From the NCBI RefSeq assembly GCF_003205195.1, contig NZ_QJRY01000001.1, forward strand, positions 1,116,001-1,180,000: 64,000 bases of DNA, given 5' to 3'. Numbering within the stretch: the first letter of the stretch is position 1; each line of letters begins with the position of its first letter. Shown piece by piece: positions 8,374-17,803 of this stretch. The position numbers and the translations under genes are program-made. The notes beneath the pieces were generated by a model that saw only the letters and a list, made by a program, of their open reading frames with translations, was not told the DNA's origin and did no database searches. The DNA is from Peteryoungia wuzhouensis. Lineage in GTDB: Bacteria > Pseudomonadota > Alphaproteobacteria > Rhizobiales > Rhizobiaceae.

Positions 8374-8501
8374 TCATGGTCAAGACTAGGCGAGGGCGGA
8401 CGTCCTGTCACCTGTCTCTCGCTGCTCCCCACTTAAACATTTGCCGCCGAAGCGCTCTCCGGCTAGGGAGGGATCGACACGACAGAACGAGGACCCCGCT
8501 C

Positions 8502-9176
8502 TTGCATCACTCCCCCGAGCGTCTTTTCGACCGACCTTTTCACGGCTTTCTCTTCGACATGGACGGAACGCTTCTGAATTCCACCGCCTCCACCGAGCGG
8601 GTCTGGAGTCGCTGGGCCCGCAAACACGGACTCGACGTCGAAGCCTTCCTTCCGACCATGCATGGCAGACGCGGCATCGATACGATCCGTGGGCTGAACC
8701 TGCCGGGTGTCGATCCATTCGTGGAAGCGCTAGAGGTCGAACGCGGGGAAACGGAGGATCTCGACGGGGTTGTGGCCCTTCCCGGTGCCATCGCGTTTCT
8801 CTCAAGCCTGCCGCCGGAATGCTGGGCGATCGTCACCTCTGCGCCCGCAGCCCTGGCGCGCGCGCGGATCGGCGCTGCGGGCCTGCCCTTCCCGGCAAAA
8901 ATCGTGACGGCGGAGGATGTTAAGATCGGCAAGCCCGATCCGACCGGCTATCGCCTCGGCGCGGAGCGGCTTGGGGTCGATCCGGCGCAGTGCCTGGTGT
9001 TCGAGGATGTGCTGGCAGGTGTTCAGGCGGGCGAGGCTGCCGGCGCGCAGGTTGCCGTGATCACGGCAACGCATCGCAATCCCTTAGGCACGGACCACCC
9101 GACCATTGCGAGCTATGAAGGGCTGAGGGTAACCGTCGACGCCGAGAAACGCTTGCGGATCGTCGCGCGCGGCTGA
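8502..9176 (+). CDS. HAD superfamily sugar-phosphatase-like hydrolase
   Basis: 224-aa HAD-IA hydrolase. Motif I is FLFDMDGTLLNST (nucleophile Asp in DxD), motif II is IVTSAPAAL, the motif III Lys is in KIGKPDPTGY and motif IV is LVFEDVLAGV. The overall pattern matches 2-deoxyglucose-6-phosphate, glycerol-phosphate and sugar-phosphate phosphatases; the substrate is not decided by motifs. TTG at 8502 is chosen since GAGGA at 8489-8493 stands 8 nt before it. The in-frame ATG at 8376 would add 42 residues of low-quality sequence from the thiD leader antisense strand. Confidence 0.85.
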   Translation: MHHSPERLFDRPFHGFLFDMDGTLLNSTASTERVWSRWARKHGLDVEAFLPTMHGRRGIDTIRGLNLPGVDPFVEALEVERGETEDLDGVVALPGAIAFLSSLPPECWAIVTSAPAALARARIGAAGLPFPAKIVTAEDVKIGKPDPTGYRLGAERLGVDPAQCLVFEDVLAGVQAGEAAGAQVAVITATHRNPLGTDHPTIASYEGLRVTVDAEKRLRIVARG

Positions 9177-9187
9177 CGACAGGAGAA

Positions 9188-9217
9188 CGCCGGGCAGTTC
9201 TTCGATACCGCCCGGCG
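9188..9217. terminator. hairpin between convergent HAD gene and prfC
   Basis: Perfect 8-bp stem CGCCGGGC (9188-9195) / GCCCGGCG (9210-9217) with a 14-nt loop, between the two convergent stop codons. The flanks are only weakly T-rich, so it is a plausible but not certain bidirectional terminator. Confidence 0.5.
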
Positions 9218-9230
9218 CATCTTGATTAGA

Positions 9231-10814
9231 TCACGCCGCCTTCGCGACGTGGTATTCCTTGATGGCGACCATCTTGATCGCCGGATAACGCTCGGCTTCG
9301 TAACGCAGCGAAAACTGGTCCTGCGCCATGAAGACGGGATCGCCGTCGAGGTCCCGGCAGATATCGCCACGACGCTGGGTCATGAACTTTTCCAGATCGT
9401 CCTTGTTGTCGGCCGAAATCCAGCGGCAGACCGAGAAGCGCGACATTTCGAAGGAAACCGGCAGGGTGTATTCGCCCTGCAGGCGTTCCTTCAAGACATC
9501 GAGCTGCAGCGCGCCGACGACGCCGACGATGGCGGGGGAGCCATCTTCCGGCGAGAAGAGCTGCACGACGCCTTCTTCGGCCATCTGCTGCAAGGCTTCC
9601 TTCAGCTTCTTCGCCTTCATCGCATCTTCCAGCCGCACGCGGCGCAGGATTTCCGGCGAGAAGTTCGGCACACCCTGGAAGACGAGGTTTTCGCCTTCGG
9701 TCAGCGTATCACCGATGCGAAGTGTGCCGTGGTTGGGGATGCCCACCACGTCGCCGGCAAAGGCGGTGTCGGCCAGCTGGCGCTGCGAGGCGAAGAAGAA
9801 TTGCGGGGCGGTGAGGCCCATCAGCTTGCCGGTGCGGGCGAGCTTGGCCTTCATGCCACGTTCCAGCTTGCCGGAGCAGATGCGGGCAAAGGCGATGCGG
9901 TCGCGGTGGTTCGGGTCCATGTTGGCCTGGATCTTGAAGACGAAGGCCGTCATCTTTTCTTCCGAGGCATGCACGGTTCTGACATCGGCCACCTGGTCGC
10001 GCGGCGGCGGGGCGAAATCGCCGAGCGCATTGATCAGGTCGCGCACACCGAAGTTGCGCAGCGCCGAGCCGAAGAAGACCGGCGTCATATGGCCTTCGAG
10101 GAAGGCCTTGTGATCGAAGGGCTTGCAGGCTTCCTGCGCCAGTTCCAGCTCGTCAATGAAGGTGGCGCGCTCGTTTTCCGGCAGGTTTTCCGCGACATTC
10201 TTCGGGCTGTTGACGGCCAGCGCCTCGACCTGCTTGTCGGAGCCCCGGAAGGTGTTTTCGACCAGGTTATACGAGCCGCAGAAGCTCTTGGAACGGCCGA
10301 CGGGCCAGGTGATCGGGGCCGTATCCAGCGCCAGCTTCTCTTCGACCTCATCGAGGATCTCGAAGATATCCCGGCTTTCGCGGTCCATCTTGTTGACGAA
10401 GGTGATGATCGGGATGTCGCGCATGCGGCAGACTTCGAACAGCTTCAAGGTCCGCGGCTCGATACCCTTGGCGGCATCGATGACCATGACGGCGGCATCG
10501 ACGGCCGTCAGCGTGCGATAGGTGTCGTCGGCGAAGTCTTCGTGGCCGGGTGTGTCGAGAATGTTGAAGACATTGCCTTCATATTCGAAGGTCATGACAG
10601 AGGTGACGACCGAGATGCCGCGCTCGCGCTCGATCTTCATCCAGTCCGAGCGGGTCTGGATGCGATCCTTCTTGGCTTTCACTTCACCGGCGAGCTGGAT
10701 GGCGCCGCCGAACAGCAGCAGCTTTTCGGTGAGCGTCGTCTTGCCGGCGTCCGGGTGGGCGATAATAGCAAAGGTGCGGCGGCGGGAGACCGCCTCTGCG
10801 AGGGTTTCAGCCAT
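9231..10814 (-). CDS. prfC: peptide chain release factor 3
   Basis: GTPase that recycles release factors RF1/RF2 from the ribosome after peptide release. 527 aa, the normal RF3 length. G1 is AHPDAGKTTLTE, switch I lies in RGISVVTSVMTFEY, G3 is LDTPGHEDF and G4 is TFVNKMDRE. Domain 2 and 3 sequence follows without breaks. The start at ATG 10814 gives the family N-terminus MAETLAEAVSRRRTFAIIAH; the reading frame stays open far upstream through dut on the other strand, which is a shadow. Divergent from dut with an 87-bp gap. Confidence 0.95.
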   Translation of the reverse strand: MAETLAEAVSRRRTFAIIAHPDAGKTTLTEKLLLFGGAIQLAGEVKAKKDRIQTRSDWMKIERERGISVVTSVMTFEYEGNVFNILDTPGHEDFADDTYRTLTAVDAAVMVIDAAKGIEPRTLKLFEVCRMRDIPIITFVNKMDRESRDIFEILDEVEEKLALDTAPITWPVGRSKSFCGSYNLVENTFRGSDKQVEALAVNSPKNVAENLPENERATFIDELELAQEACKPFDHKAFLEGHMTPVFFGSALRNFGVRDLINALGDFAPPPRDQVADVRTVHASEEKMTAFVFKIQANMDPNHRDRIAFARICSGKLERGMKAKLARTGKLMGLTAPQFFFASQRQLADTAFAGDVVGIPNHGTLRIGDTLTEGENLVFQGVPNFSPEILRRVRLEDAMKAKKLKEALQQMAEEGVVQLFSPEDGSPAIVGVVGALQLDVLKERLQGEYTLPVSFEMSRFSVCRWISADNKDDLEKFMTQRRGDICRDLDGDPVFMAQDQFSLRYEAERYPAIKMVAIKEYHVAKAA

Positions 10815-10901
10815 AATCTCAGGAATTCCTTTTGGTCGGCGGTTATCTAGCGTTTCGACGGCCAATATGCAATTGAGCGCGACAAACAAAGGAATGTGCC
10901 C

Positions 10902-11378
10902 ATGTCCTCCATTCGCTCCGACGTGCTCGGCCCTCACCTCAATCTGAAGCGTCTGCCGCATGGCGAGGGTCTCTACCTGCCGGGTTACGAGACGACAGGG
11001 GCTGCGGGCATGGATTTGAGGGCTGCCGTGACGGCTGACGAACCCATGGTGCTGTCGCCGGGCCGCCGGGCGCTGGTCCCGACCGGTTTCATCTTCGAGA
11101 TTCCCTTTGGCTTCGAAGCGCAGATCCGGCCCCGTTCCGGCCTTGCCTTCAAGCACGGCATTACCTGCCTCAACACGCCTGGTACCATCGACAGCGATTA
11201 TCGCGGCGAGGTGAAGGTGCTGCTGATCAATCTCGGGGACGAGGATTTTGTCATTGAGCGCGGCATGCGGATCGCCCAGATGGTGATTGCGCCGGTGACG
11301 CAGGTGCTGGTGGCCGAGGTGACAGAGACATCAGACACGGCGCGGGGTGCGGGCGGTTTCGGGTCGACGGGGGTGTGA
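10902..11378 (+). CDS. dut: dUTP diphosphatase
   Basis: Hydrolyses dUTP to dUMP and pyrophosphate, keeping uracil out of DNA and supplying dTMP synthesis. 158 aa with all five trimeric dUTPase motifs: [10 protein letters not shown] (1), [11 protein letters not shown] (2), [11 protein letters not shown] (3, with catalytic Asp), [10 protein letters not shown] (4) and the flexible C-terminal GAGGFGSTG (5). ATG at 10902 is 8 nt after AAAGGA; a GTG two codons earlier is less well placed. Followed after 10 nt by an acetyltransferase gene, probably co-transcribed. Confidence 0.96.
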   Translation: MSSIRSDVLGPHLNLKRLPHGEGLYLPGYETTGAAGMDLRAAVTADEPMVLSPGRRALVPTGFIFEIPFGFEAQIRPRSGLAFKHGITCLNTPGTIDSDYRGEVKVLLINLGDEDFVIERGMRIAQMVIAPVTQVLVAEVTETSDTARGAGGFGSTGV

Positions 11379-11388
11379 GAACACGGGC

Positions 11389-12270
11389 ATGTCGGAGAGA
11401 CTGAGCCTGCGGCAAGGCTATTTCGCCGATCCCAAGGCCTTTCAGGCACTCGCGGATCTGCTGCACGACGTGTTCGGCATCGACATCACTCTGCAGAACC
11501 GTCTCGGCGGACCAGACCCGTCGTCTATGCCGTTTGGGTACTTTGACGAAGCCGGCCGTTGCATTGCCAATTTCTCGGCATTTTCCATGCCGCTTGTGAT
11601 TGAGGGCCGTGTCGTCAAGACGGCAGGTTTTCAATCTGGTGCCGTTCGCCCTGGCTATCGTGGACGGGGTCTTTACCGTGACCTCATGCACCGCGCCTTT
11701 GCCTGGGCCGACGCTGAGGGGTTCGAGGTCGGCATTCTCTTGACCGACAAGCCGGACCTTTATCGTTCTTTCGGGTTTCAGGTTGTCCCGCAGTTCCACT
11801 TTTGCGGAAACATGCCAAAAACCTCTTTCAGGAAGGTGCATTCGCGGGATCTCGACCTGGCAAATGCCGACGACATCACGTTGGTCTCAGACATTCTGGC
11901 CAACCGCCAACCGGTTTCCAGGATGTTTGCCGTCCAGCGCCAGTCCGAGATGTTTCTGCTCAATGCCCTCTTTGATCCGGAGATCCGGCTGAGTTACCTA
12001 CCCGCTCTTGACGCCGTCATTGGCTGGAAGATCGATGGCGACACTGTGCAGTTGCTTGATATAGCTGCCCGCCAGATACCTTTGGTGGCGGACATCTGCG
12101 CCGCCTTGGGTGTCCCGCTTGAGCGGATCGAGGTGTTCTTCCCGACGGATCGCCTGGGGTGGAGCGGCGACGCGAAACCCTATGCCGGATCCTGCGCGTT
12201 GATGGTCAGGGGGATTGATCCGTCCGCTGTACCCACGCCCGCCATGCTGTCGCCTATGGCTGATTTTTAA
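11389..12270 (+). CDS. GNAT family N-acetyltransferase
   Basis: 293-aa acetyltransferase. The acetyl-CoA loop (motif A) is VRPGYRGRGLYRDLMHRAF near residue 91, followed by LLTDKPDLYRSFGFQVV as motif B. The long C-terminal half has no motif I recognise, so substrate is unknown. It starts 10 nt after dut; no strong ribosome binding site is seen, suggesting coupling to dut translation. Third-position GC looks lower here than in dut or prfC by eye, which may mark a less conserved or acquired gene. Confidence 0.8.
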   Translation: MSERLSLRQGYFADPKAFQALADLLHDVFGIDITLQNRLGGPDPSSMPFGYFDEAGRCIANFSAFSMPLVIEGRVVKTAGFQSGAVRPGYRGRGLYRDLMHRAFAWADAEGFEVGILLTDKPDLYRSFGFQVVPQFHFCGNMPKTSFRKVHSRDLDLANADDITLVSDILANRQPVSRMFAVQRQSEMFLLNALFDPEIRLSYLPALDAVIGWKIDGDTVQLLDIAARQIPLVADICAALGVPLERIEVFFPTDRLGWSGDAKPYAGSCALMVRGIDPSAVPTPAMLSPMADF

Positions 12271-12291
12271 CTTGTAGCATGATCTCCCCCG

Positions 12292-12924
12292 TCAGCGCTG
12301 CGCTTCCGCCACCATGCGGATGGCGAGGGCCGCCAGGACCGTGCCCATCAGCCAGCGCTGCGCCACCATCCAGAACGGACGGCCGGCGAGGAAAAGCGTG
12401 ATCGTCCCGGCGGAGAGCGCGATCAGCGCGTTGACGGATACGCTGATGACGATCTGGGTGAAGCCGAGGATGACGGACTGGACAAAGACGCTGCCCAACG
12501 CCGGATCGACGAATTGCGGCAGAAGCGACATGTAAAGGATCGCCACCTTCGGATTGAGCAGACTGGTGGCGAAACCCATGACGAAGAGTTTTCGCGGGCT
12601 GTCGACCGGCAGGTCGCGCACCTGGAAGGGCGAGCGGCCGCCGGGGCGTAGCGCCTGCCAGGCGAGCCATGCGAGATAAAGCGCACCGCAGAGTTTCAGC
12701 AGTTCATAAGCCATCGGGACGGCCAGCAACAGAACCGTGATGCCAAGCGCCGTGAGCAGCATGTAGACGAAAAACCCGAGCGCCACGCCGCCGAGCGAGA
12801 CGAGGCCAGCGGCGGGGCCCTGGCAGATCGAGCGCGACACCAGATAGATCATGTTGGGGCCGGGGGTGAGCACCATGCCGAGACAGATGAGGGCAAAGGC
12901 GGCAAAGGCAGCAAGGCTCGGCAT
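12292..12924 (-). CDS. LysE/RhtB family exporter
   Basis: 210-aa inner-membrane transporter with about six membrane helices. The family signature is GMVLTPGPNMIYLVSRSI near the N-terminus and SLLNPKVAILYMSLLPQF in the middle. RhtB/LysE members export amino acids such as homoserine, threonine, leucine or lysine; the substrate is not predictable here. It is divergent from a second LysE-type gene across 127 bp, so a shared regulatory region is possible. Confidence 0.9.
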   Translation of the reverse strand: MPSLAAFAAFALICLGMVLTPGPNMIYLVSRSICQGPAAGLVSLGGVALGFFVYMLLTALGITVLLLAVPMAYELLKLCGALYLAWLAWQALRPGGRSPFQVRDLPVDSPRKLFVMGFATSLLNPKVAILYMSLLPQFVDPALGSVFVQSVILGFTQIVISVSVNALIALSAGTITLFLAGRPFWMVAQRWLMGTVLAALAIRMVAEAQR

Positions 12925-13051
12925 GCGGAGGGCTCCGGGATGGCGTTGTGCCAGTTAAGATGCGGCGCTCGTTCGCTGCAACGGGGAACGTGTCACCGTT
13001 GCAAGTCTCTCCGCCCCAGACTATGGAAATCGCACGGAGAGGGAGGCCATC

Positions 13052-13669
13052 ATGACACTTGCCACTGTAATCGCCTATTGCGGCGCGCTTTTCATTGCAG
13101 CGGCCATTCCCGGCCCCGGTATGACCGCGATCGTCGCACGCGCGCTCGGCTCCGGCTTCCGGCCGACCTTCTTCATGGGGCTGGGCCTGATCCTCGGCGA
13201 CATCATCTATCTGACGGCGGTGATCCTCGGCCTGGCGCTGGTGGCGAAAACCTTCGCCACCGTCTTCGTGGTGATCAAGTTCATCGGCGCTGCCTATCTC
13301 GTCTATATCGCCTACAAGCTGTGGACGGCGGGGCTTCTGTCGCAATCGGTGACGGCCGACAAGGAAAGCCGGGCCGGCCGCTCCTTCCTGTCCGGCCTGC
13401 TGGTGACGCTCGGCAATCCAAAGACCATGCTGTTCTACATTGCGCTGGCGCCGAGCCTTCTGCCGCTCAGTGCCATCGGGCTGTTTGACTACCTGCTGTT
13501 GATCAGCCTCACCTTCCTGGTGCTGATGGCCGTTCTCATCCCCTATATCCTGCTCGCCGCCCAGGCCCGGCACCTGATGAAGCGCCCCTCGGCGCTGAAG
13601 CTGCTGAACCGTGGGGCAGCCGGGATCCTGGCCAGCACCGCCGCCTATATTGCCGCTCGGCCTGTCTGA
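13052..13669 (+). CDS. LysE/RhtB family exporter
   Basis: 205-aa LysE-type exporter with the signature AAIPGPGMTAIVARALGSG, the LVTLGNPKTMLFYIALAPSL segment and five to six hydrophobic helices. AGGGAGG at 13038-13046 precedes the ATG. Its sequence is only distantly like the divergent neighbour at 12292-12924, so this is not a recent duplication. The substrate is probably an amino acid or derivative. Confidence 0.9.
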   Translation: MTLATVIAYCGALFIAAAIPGPGMTAIVARALGSGFRPTFFMGLGLILGDIIYLTAVILGLALVAKTFATVFVVIKFIGAAYLVYIAYKLWTAGLLSQSVTADKESRAGRSFLSGLLVTLGNPKTMLFYIALAPSLLPLSAIGLFDYLLLISLTFLVLMAVLIPYILLAAQARHLMKRPSALKLLNRGAAGILASTAAYIAARPV

Positions 13670-13837
13670 CCGACGGGTTGAGACCTTGAGCCGATGTAGG
13701 GGCAATCCGGCCAACCTTGAGGCGGTCGGCGGAGGAATATTTCCCTTTTCAAACACGGCACGGAGAAAGGGTTCTGGCGGGCGGGAAACAATGTGCTTAT
13801 CCTTGCGTGCAAGCAAAATTCTGCAGGGAGACGAAAC

Positions 13838-14806
13838 ATGACGGATGCCAAGAAACCAGGCCGCGGACGCGTCTATGGATCGATCACCGAAACGATCGGC
13901 GACACGCCCATCGTTCGGCTCGACAAGCTGGCCAGGGAAAAGGGCGTGAAGGCGCATCTGCTCGCCAAGCTCGAATTCTTCAATCCGATCGCCTCGGTCA
14001 AGGACCGTATCGGGGTCGCGATGATCGAAAGCCTGGAAGCCCAGGGCAAAATCACCCCCGGCAAGACCACGCTGATCGAGCCGACCTCCGGCAATACCGG
14101 CATCGCACTTGCCTTCGCCGCCGCTGCCAAGGGCTATCGGCTGATCCTCACCATGCCCGAGACCATGTCGATCGAGCGCCGCAAGATGCTGGCCCTGCTC
14201 GGGGCCGAACTCGTCTTGACCGAAGGCGCAAAGGGCATGAAGGGCGCGATCGCCAAGGCGCAGGAACTGGCCGAGGCGACACCGGATTCGATCATCCCCC
14301 AGCAGTTCGAGAACCCGGCCAATCCGGAGATCCACCGCAAGACGACGGCGGAAGAAATCTGGAACGACACCGAAGGCTCGATCGACATCTTCGTTTCCGG
14401 CATCGGCACCGGCGGCACGATCACCGGCACCGGCCAGGTGCTGAAGGCAAAGAAGCCAGCCATCCAGGTGGTCGCGGTCGAGCCGGCCGACAGCCCCGTG
14501 CTTTCGGGCGGCAATCCCGGTCCGCACAAGATCCAGGGCATCGGTGCGGGCTTCGCCCCTGCCATACTCGACACCAAGATCTATGACGAGGTCGTCACCG
14601 TCACCAATGACGAAGCATTCGAGAATGCGCGGCTGGTTGCCCGCCTCGAAGGCGTGCCTGTCGGGATTTCCTCAGGGGCCGCACTCACGGCCGCGATCAA
14701 GGTCGGGCAGCGCCCTGAAAACGCCGGCAAGACGATTGTGGTGATCATCCCCTCCTTTGCCGAGCGCTATCTCTCGACCGCACTGTTTGCCGGTCTCGGC
14801 GAATAA
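13838..14806 (+). CDS. cysK: cysteine synthase A (O-acetylserine sulfhydrylase)
   Basis: PLP enzyme that makes cysteine from O-acetylserine and sulfide. 322 aa. The PLP lysine is in [13 protein letters not shown], the substrate loop is [12 protein letters not shown], the phosphate-binding glycines are [13 protein letters not shown], and the C-terminal Ser-binding part is [14 protein letters not shown] at 13838 follows AGGGAG. The family residue [11 protein letters not shown] supports a true cysteine synthase rather than a cystathionine beta-synthase. It stands as a single gene followed by a hairpin. Confidence 0.95.
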   Translation: MTDAKKPGRGRVYGSITETIGDTPIVRLDKLAREKGVKAHLLAKLEFFNPIASVKDRIGVAMIESLEAQGKITPGKTTLIEPTSGNTGIALAFAAAAKGYRLILTMPETMSIERRKMLALLGAELVLTEGAKGMKGAIAKAQELAEATPDSIIPQQFENPANPEIHRKTTAEEIWNDTEGSIDIFVSGIGTGGTITGTGQVLKAKKPAIQVVAVEPADSPVLSGGNPGPHKIQGIGAGFAPAILDTKIYDEVVTVTNDEAFENARLVARLEGVPVGISSGAALTAAIKVGQRPENAGKTIVVIIPSFAERYLSTALFAGLGE

Positions 14807-14811
14807 CAGCC

Positions 14812-14855
14812 GGCAGACGCGGTCTCTGAAGGCCGCGTCTGCCATGCCTTTCGCC
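14812..14855 (+). terminator. terminator-like hairpin after cysK
   Basis: Perfect 11-bp stem GGCAGACGCGG (14812-14822) / CCGCGTCTGCC (14833-14843) with a 10-nt loop, starting 6 nt after the cysK stop. The following T run is poor (ATGCCTTTCGCC), so termination may be partial or Rho-assisted. Confidence 0.6.
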
Positions 14856-15076
14856 ACCTCATCTGCGCCCGGCCAATTTCCGGTCTCCGGCCTCAGGGGG
14901 CATCGATCCTACCAGTCTCAATTCGCGCGCATTGGCTGCAGTCGGGCTTTGCGGTGGGGCGGAAATGCATTCAAATCGTCCAGATCCCTGCTTGCGATGA
15001 GCGTTAAATCGATATCAAGCTTGGCGGGTTGTCGCCAATGCACGGCTCAGCTAGGTTCGTGAGCACTTTCGTATCG

Positions 15077-16138
15077 ATGACGAGGCCCATGCGCGCATAT
15101 TTCGACACACTGCCAGCCTTTGCTGCTGTCCAGAAAACCCTGTCCGGCAAGGACAGGGTTGTGACCTATGGCGCGAGCCTGTTCGTCTTCCTCGTCGCGC
15201 TTCTGCTGCGGGCCTGGCTTGACCCGCTGATGCCCGCCGGTTTCCCCTTTCTGACCTTCTTCCCGGCCGTCGTCATCTGCGGTTTCGTCTTCGGTGTGCG
15301 ACAGGGCATTCTGGTGTCGATTCTCTCCGGACTTGCCGCCTGGTATTTCTTCATTACGCCCTACCGTTTCGACGTCTCCGCCGGCACGCTGGTGGCGATG
15401 GGGCTTTATGTCTTTGTCATCGTCACGGATCTCACGCTCATCCACCTGATGATGGCGGCCTACCGCGCCGAGATCGCCGCCCGGCAGGAAACCCAACGGC
15501 TGGCCGACGGCCAGGAGGTGATGGCGCAGGAGCTCGACCATCGGCTGAAAAACATCTTCGCCACCATCAACGCCATCATCAGCCTGTCGCTGAAGAACGC
15601 CTCCAGCGCCGAGGAACTGGCAGCCCGACTGCGTGACCGGCTGACCGCGCTCGGTCGTTCAAACCTGCTCCTGCGCGGCCTGCGCGAGGGCGAGGACGCC
15701 TCCCTGCAGGCGGTCATCTTCCAGGCGCTTGAACCGTTTGCGGTGGTCGGCACGCCGCGCTTCTCGGCCTCCGGCCCGCGTGTGCCCGTCGGTGGCCAGA
15801 CGGTCGTGGTGCTCAGCCTCATCCTGCACGAGCTTGGCACCAATGCTGCAAAATACGGCGCACTCAGCGTCGGCACTGGCCAGATCGACCTCACCTGGCG
15901 GCTTGAGCAGCCGGAAGGCGAAGAGAGCCGGCTCGTCATCGAGTGGCGCGAAACGGGCGGCCCGGTCCCCACGCCCCCCGAAGCGGGCGCTGGCGGTTTC
16001 GGCTCCACCCTGATGAAGCGGGTGATTTCAGGCGTGCGCGGCCAGGCTGAAATGCACTATCCCGAAACCGGCGCCGTCATTCGTATGTCGCTGCCAACCG
16101 ACATGCTGCGGCCCAACGAGACATCACAGCCCGCCTGA
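15077..16138 (+). CDS. HWE-family membrane sensor histidine kinase (DUF4118 type)
   Basis: 353-aa kinase. The N-terminal 120 residues hold about four closely spaced hydrophobic segments and resemble the DUF4118 sensor region of KdpD-like and rhizobial kinases. The H-box is ELDHRLKNIFATINAII with His155. The ATPase part has LHELGTNAAKYGALS (N box) and LVIEWRETGGP, which carries the WxE motif that names the HWE class, then GGFGSTLMKRV. No receiver gene is adjacent, so it is an orphan. HWE kinases frequently act on PhyR-type receivers. The start is uncertain: ATG at 15029, 15077 and 15089 are all in frame and none has a strong ribosome binding site. Confidence 0.87.
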   Translation: MTRPMRAYFDTLPAFAAVQKTLSGKDRVVTYGASLFVFLVALLLRAWLDPLMPAGFPFLTFFPAVVICGFVFGVRQGILVSILSGLAAWYFFITPYRFDVSAGTLVAMGLYVFVIVTDLTLIHLMMAAYRAEIAARQETQRLADGQEVMAQELDHRLKNIFATINAIISLSLKNASSAEELAARLRDRLTALGRSNLLLRGLREGEDASLQAVIFQALEPFAVVGTPRFSASGPRVPVGGQTVVVLSLILHELGTNAAKYGALSVGTGQIDLTWRLEQPEGEESRLVIEWRETGGPVPTPPEAGAGGFGSTLMKRVISGVRGQAEMHYPETGAVIRMSLPTDMLRPNETSQPA

Positions 16139-16273
16139 TCATCGGCCATCAGACCTGCTCTGCCGCCCACCCGGTCCTTCGGGCCAAACTCACGCGGCGC
16201 TTTTCCAGGCTGCATGCTCGCTCCAGCGTTAACACGCAGGCAAGGGCCCGGCCTTCTTCCGACTTGCCTATCC

Positions 16274-17803
16274 CTACGCAGCCGCTGCGAGGCGCTCCGA
16301 AGCGATGCGATAGGAGATCGCTTCGGCGAGGTGGATGCGGCCCAGGGTCTCCACGCCATCGAGATCGGCGAGCGTTCGCGCCACCTTCAAGACGCGGTGA
16401 TAGCCGCGGGCCGAAAACCGGAATTTGTCCGCCGCATCGCGCAGGAGCTGCAGTCCGGAGGGGTCGGGTTCGGCGAGCGTTTCGATCAAGGCCGTGGAGC
16501 AGCGGGCATTCGTCGAAAAGGGCAGATCAAGCCGGGCAAAACGCTCGCGCTGGCGGTTGCGGGCGGCGGCCACGCGGCGGGCGACATCGGCGCTGTTTTC
16601 TGCCGTGCCGGGGCGGATGAGGTCGGAGGCCGAGACGGCCGGCACATCGATGCGGATGTCGATACGATCCACCAGCGGACCCGAGATGCGGCCCTGATAC
16701 TCCGTCTGGCAGCGGATGCCGCGGGCGCAGACATGGCCTGGCTCCCCCGCCATGCCGCAGCGGCAGGGGTTCATCGCGGCCACCAGCTGGAAATCGGAGG
16801 GGTAGGAGACCCGGTGATTGGCGCGGGCGATGATGCATTCGCCGGTTTCGAGCGGCTGGCGGAGCGCATCCAGAACCGGCGGGGCAAATTCCGGCAGTTC
16901 GTCGAGAAAGAGAATGCCGTGATGGGCAAGCGAGGCCTCGCCCGGTCTCGCCTTCAGGCCACCGCCGACGAGCGCTGCCATGGTGGCCGAATGATGCGGG
17001 GTGCGGAAGGGGCGCCGATCGGAGAGCTTGCCGCCGGACAGTTGCCCGGCGATCGAATGGATCATCGAGACCTCAAGCAGTTCAGGCGCCGAGAGCGGTG
17101 GCAGGATCGAGGGCAGTCGGGCAGCCAGCATGGATTTTCCCGATCCCGGCGGACCGACCATCAGAAGGTTATGTCCACCGGCCGCCGCCACTTCGAGCGC
17201 GCGTTTTGCGCTTTCCTGGCCCTTGATATCGGCAAGGTCAGGCAGGTTGGCGGGCAAGGCACGGACGGAGGGTTCCGGACGGGACAGGATCTGCGTGCCG
17301 CGAAAATGGTTGGCGAGGCCAATCAGGCTGCGCGGAGCGAGGATATCGAGTTCGGCGCCGGCCCAGGCGGCTTCAGCACCACTCTCGGCCGGACAGATCA
17401 GGCCCTTGTCGACACTGTTGGCGCTGATGGCGGCCGGAAGCGCGCCGGCGATGGGGGCGATGGTGCCGTCGAGATTGAGTTCGCCGATGACCAGATAGCC
17501 CGAGAGGGCGTCGCCCGGAATGGCGCCGAGGGCCGCCATCAGCCCGAGCGCGATGGGCAGATCGAAATGCGAACCCTCCTTCGGAAGGTCTGCCGGTGCC
17601 AGATTGACGGTGATCTTCTTGGGCGGCAGCGAGAGACCCGAGGCATGCAGGGCGGCCTGCACCCGCTCCCGGCTTTCGGCGACCGCCTTGTCGGGCAGGC
17701 CGACGATCTGCATGCCGGCCTTGCCGGGGGCAACCATGACCTGGACATCGACGGGCACACCCTCGATCCCCTGGAATGCAACCGTACTGACACGCGCTAC
17801 CAT
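16274..17803 (-). CDS. comM: YifB/ComM family Mg-chelatase-like AAA+ ATPase
   Basis: 509-aa AAA+ helicase-like protein. It has an N-terminal Lon-like S5 fold domain (VARVSTVAFQGIEGVPVDVQV, VGLPDKAVAESRERV), then Walker A GPPGSGKSMLAARLP, Walker B ILFLDELPEF, and a zinc-like cysteine set CRCGMAGEPGHVC..RGIRC. In naturally competent bacteria ComM is a branch-migration helicase that widens recombination of incoming DNA; in rhizobia its role is untested. Complete in length. The gene stands alone on the minus strand upstream of nothing obvious in the same direction within 200 bp. Confidence 0.93.
   Translation of the reverse strand: MVARVSTVAFQGIEGVPVDVQVMVAPGKAGMQIVGLPDKAVAESRERVQAALHASGLSLPPKKITVNLAPADLPKEGSHFDLPIALGLMAALGAIPGDALSGYLVIGELNLDGTIAPIAGALPAAISANSVDKGLICPAESGAEAAWAGAELDILAPRSLIGLANHFRGTQILSRPEPSVRALPANLPDLADIKGQESAKRALEVAAAGGHNLLMVGPPGSGKSMLAARLPSILPPLSAPELLEVSMIHSIAGQLSGGKLSDRRPFRTPHHSATMAALVGGGLKARPGEASLAHHGILFLDELPEFAPPVLDALRQPLETGECIIARANHRVSYPSDFQLVAAMNPCRCGMAGEPGHVCARGIRCQTEYQGRISGPLVDRIDIRIDVPAVSASDLIRPGTAENSADVARRVAAARNRQRERFARLDLPFSTNARCSTALIETLAEPDPSGLQLLRDAADKFRFSARGYHRVLKVARTLADLDGVETLGRIHLAEAISYRIASERLAAAA

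Noticed and set aside
9222..10850. 542-aa plus-strand ORF across prfC
   Set aside because: It is the antisense shadow of a GC-rich conserved gene; its sequence is low-complexity and has no family features, while prfC has all GTPase motifs.
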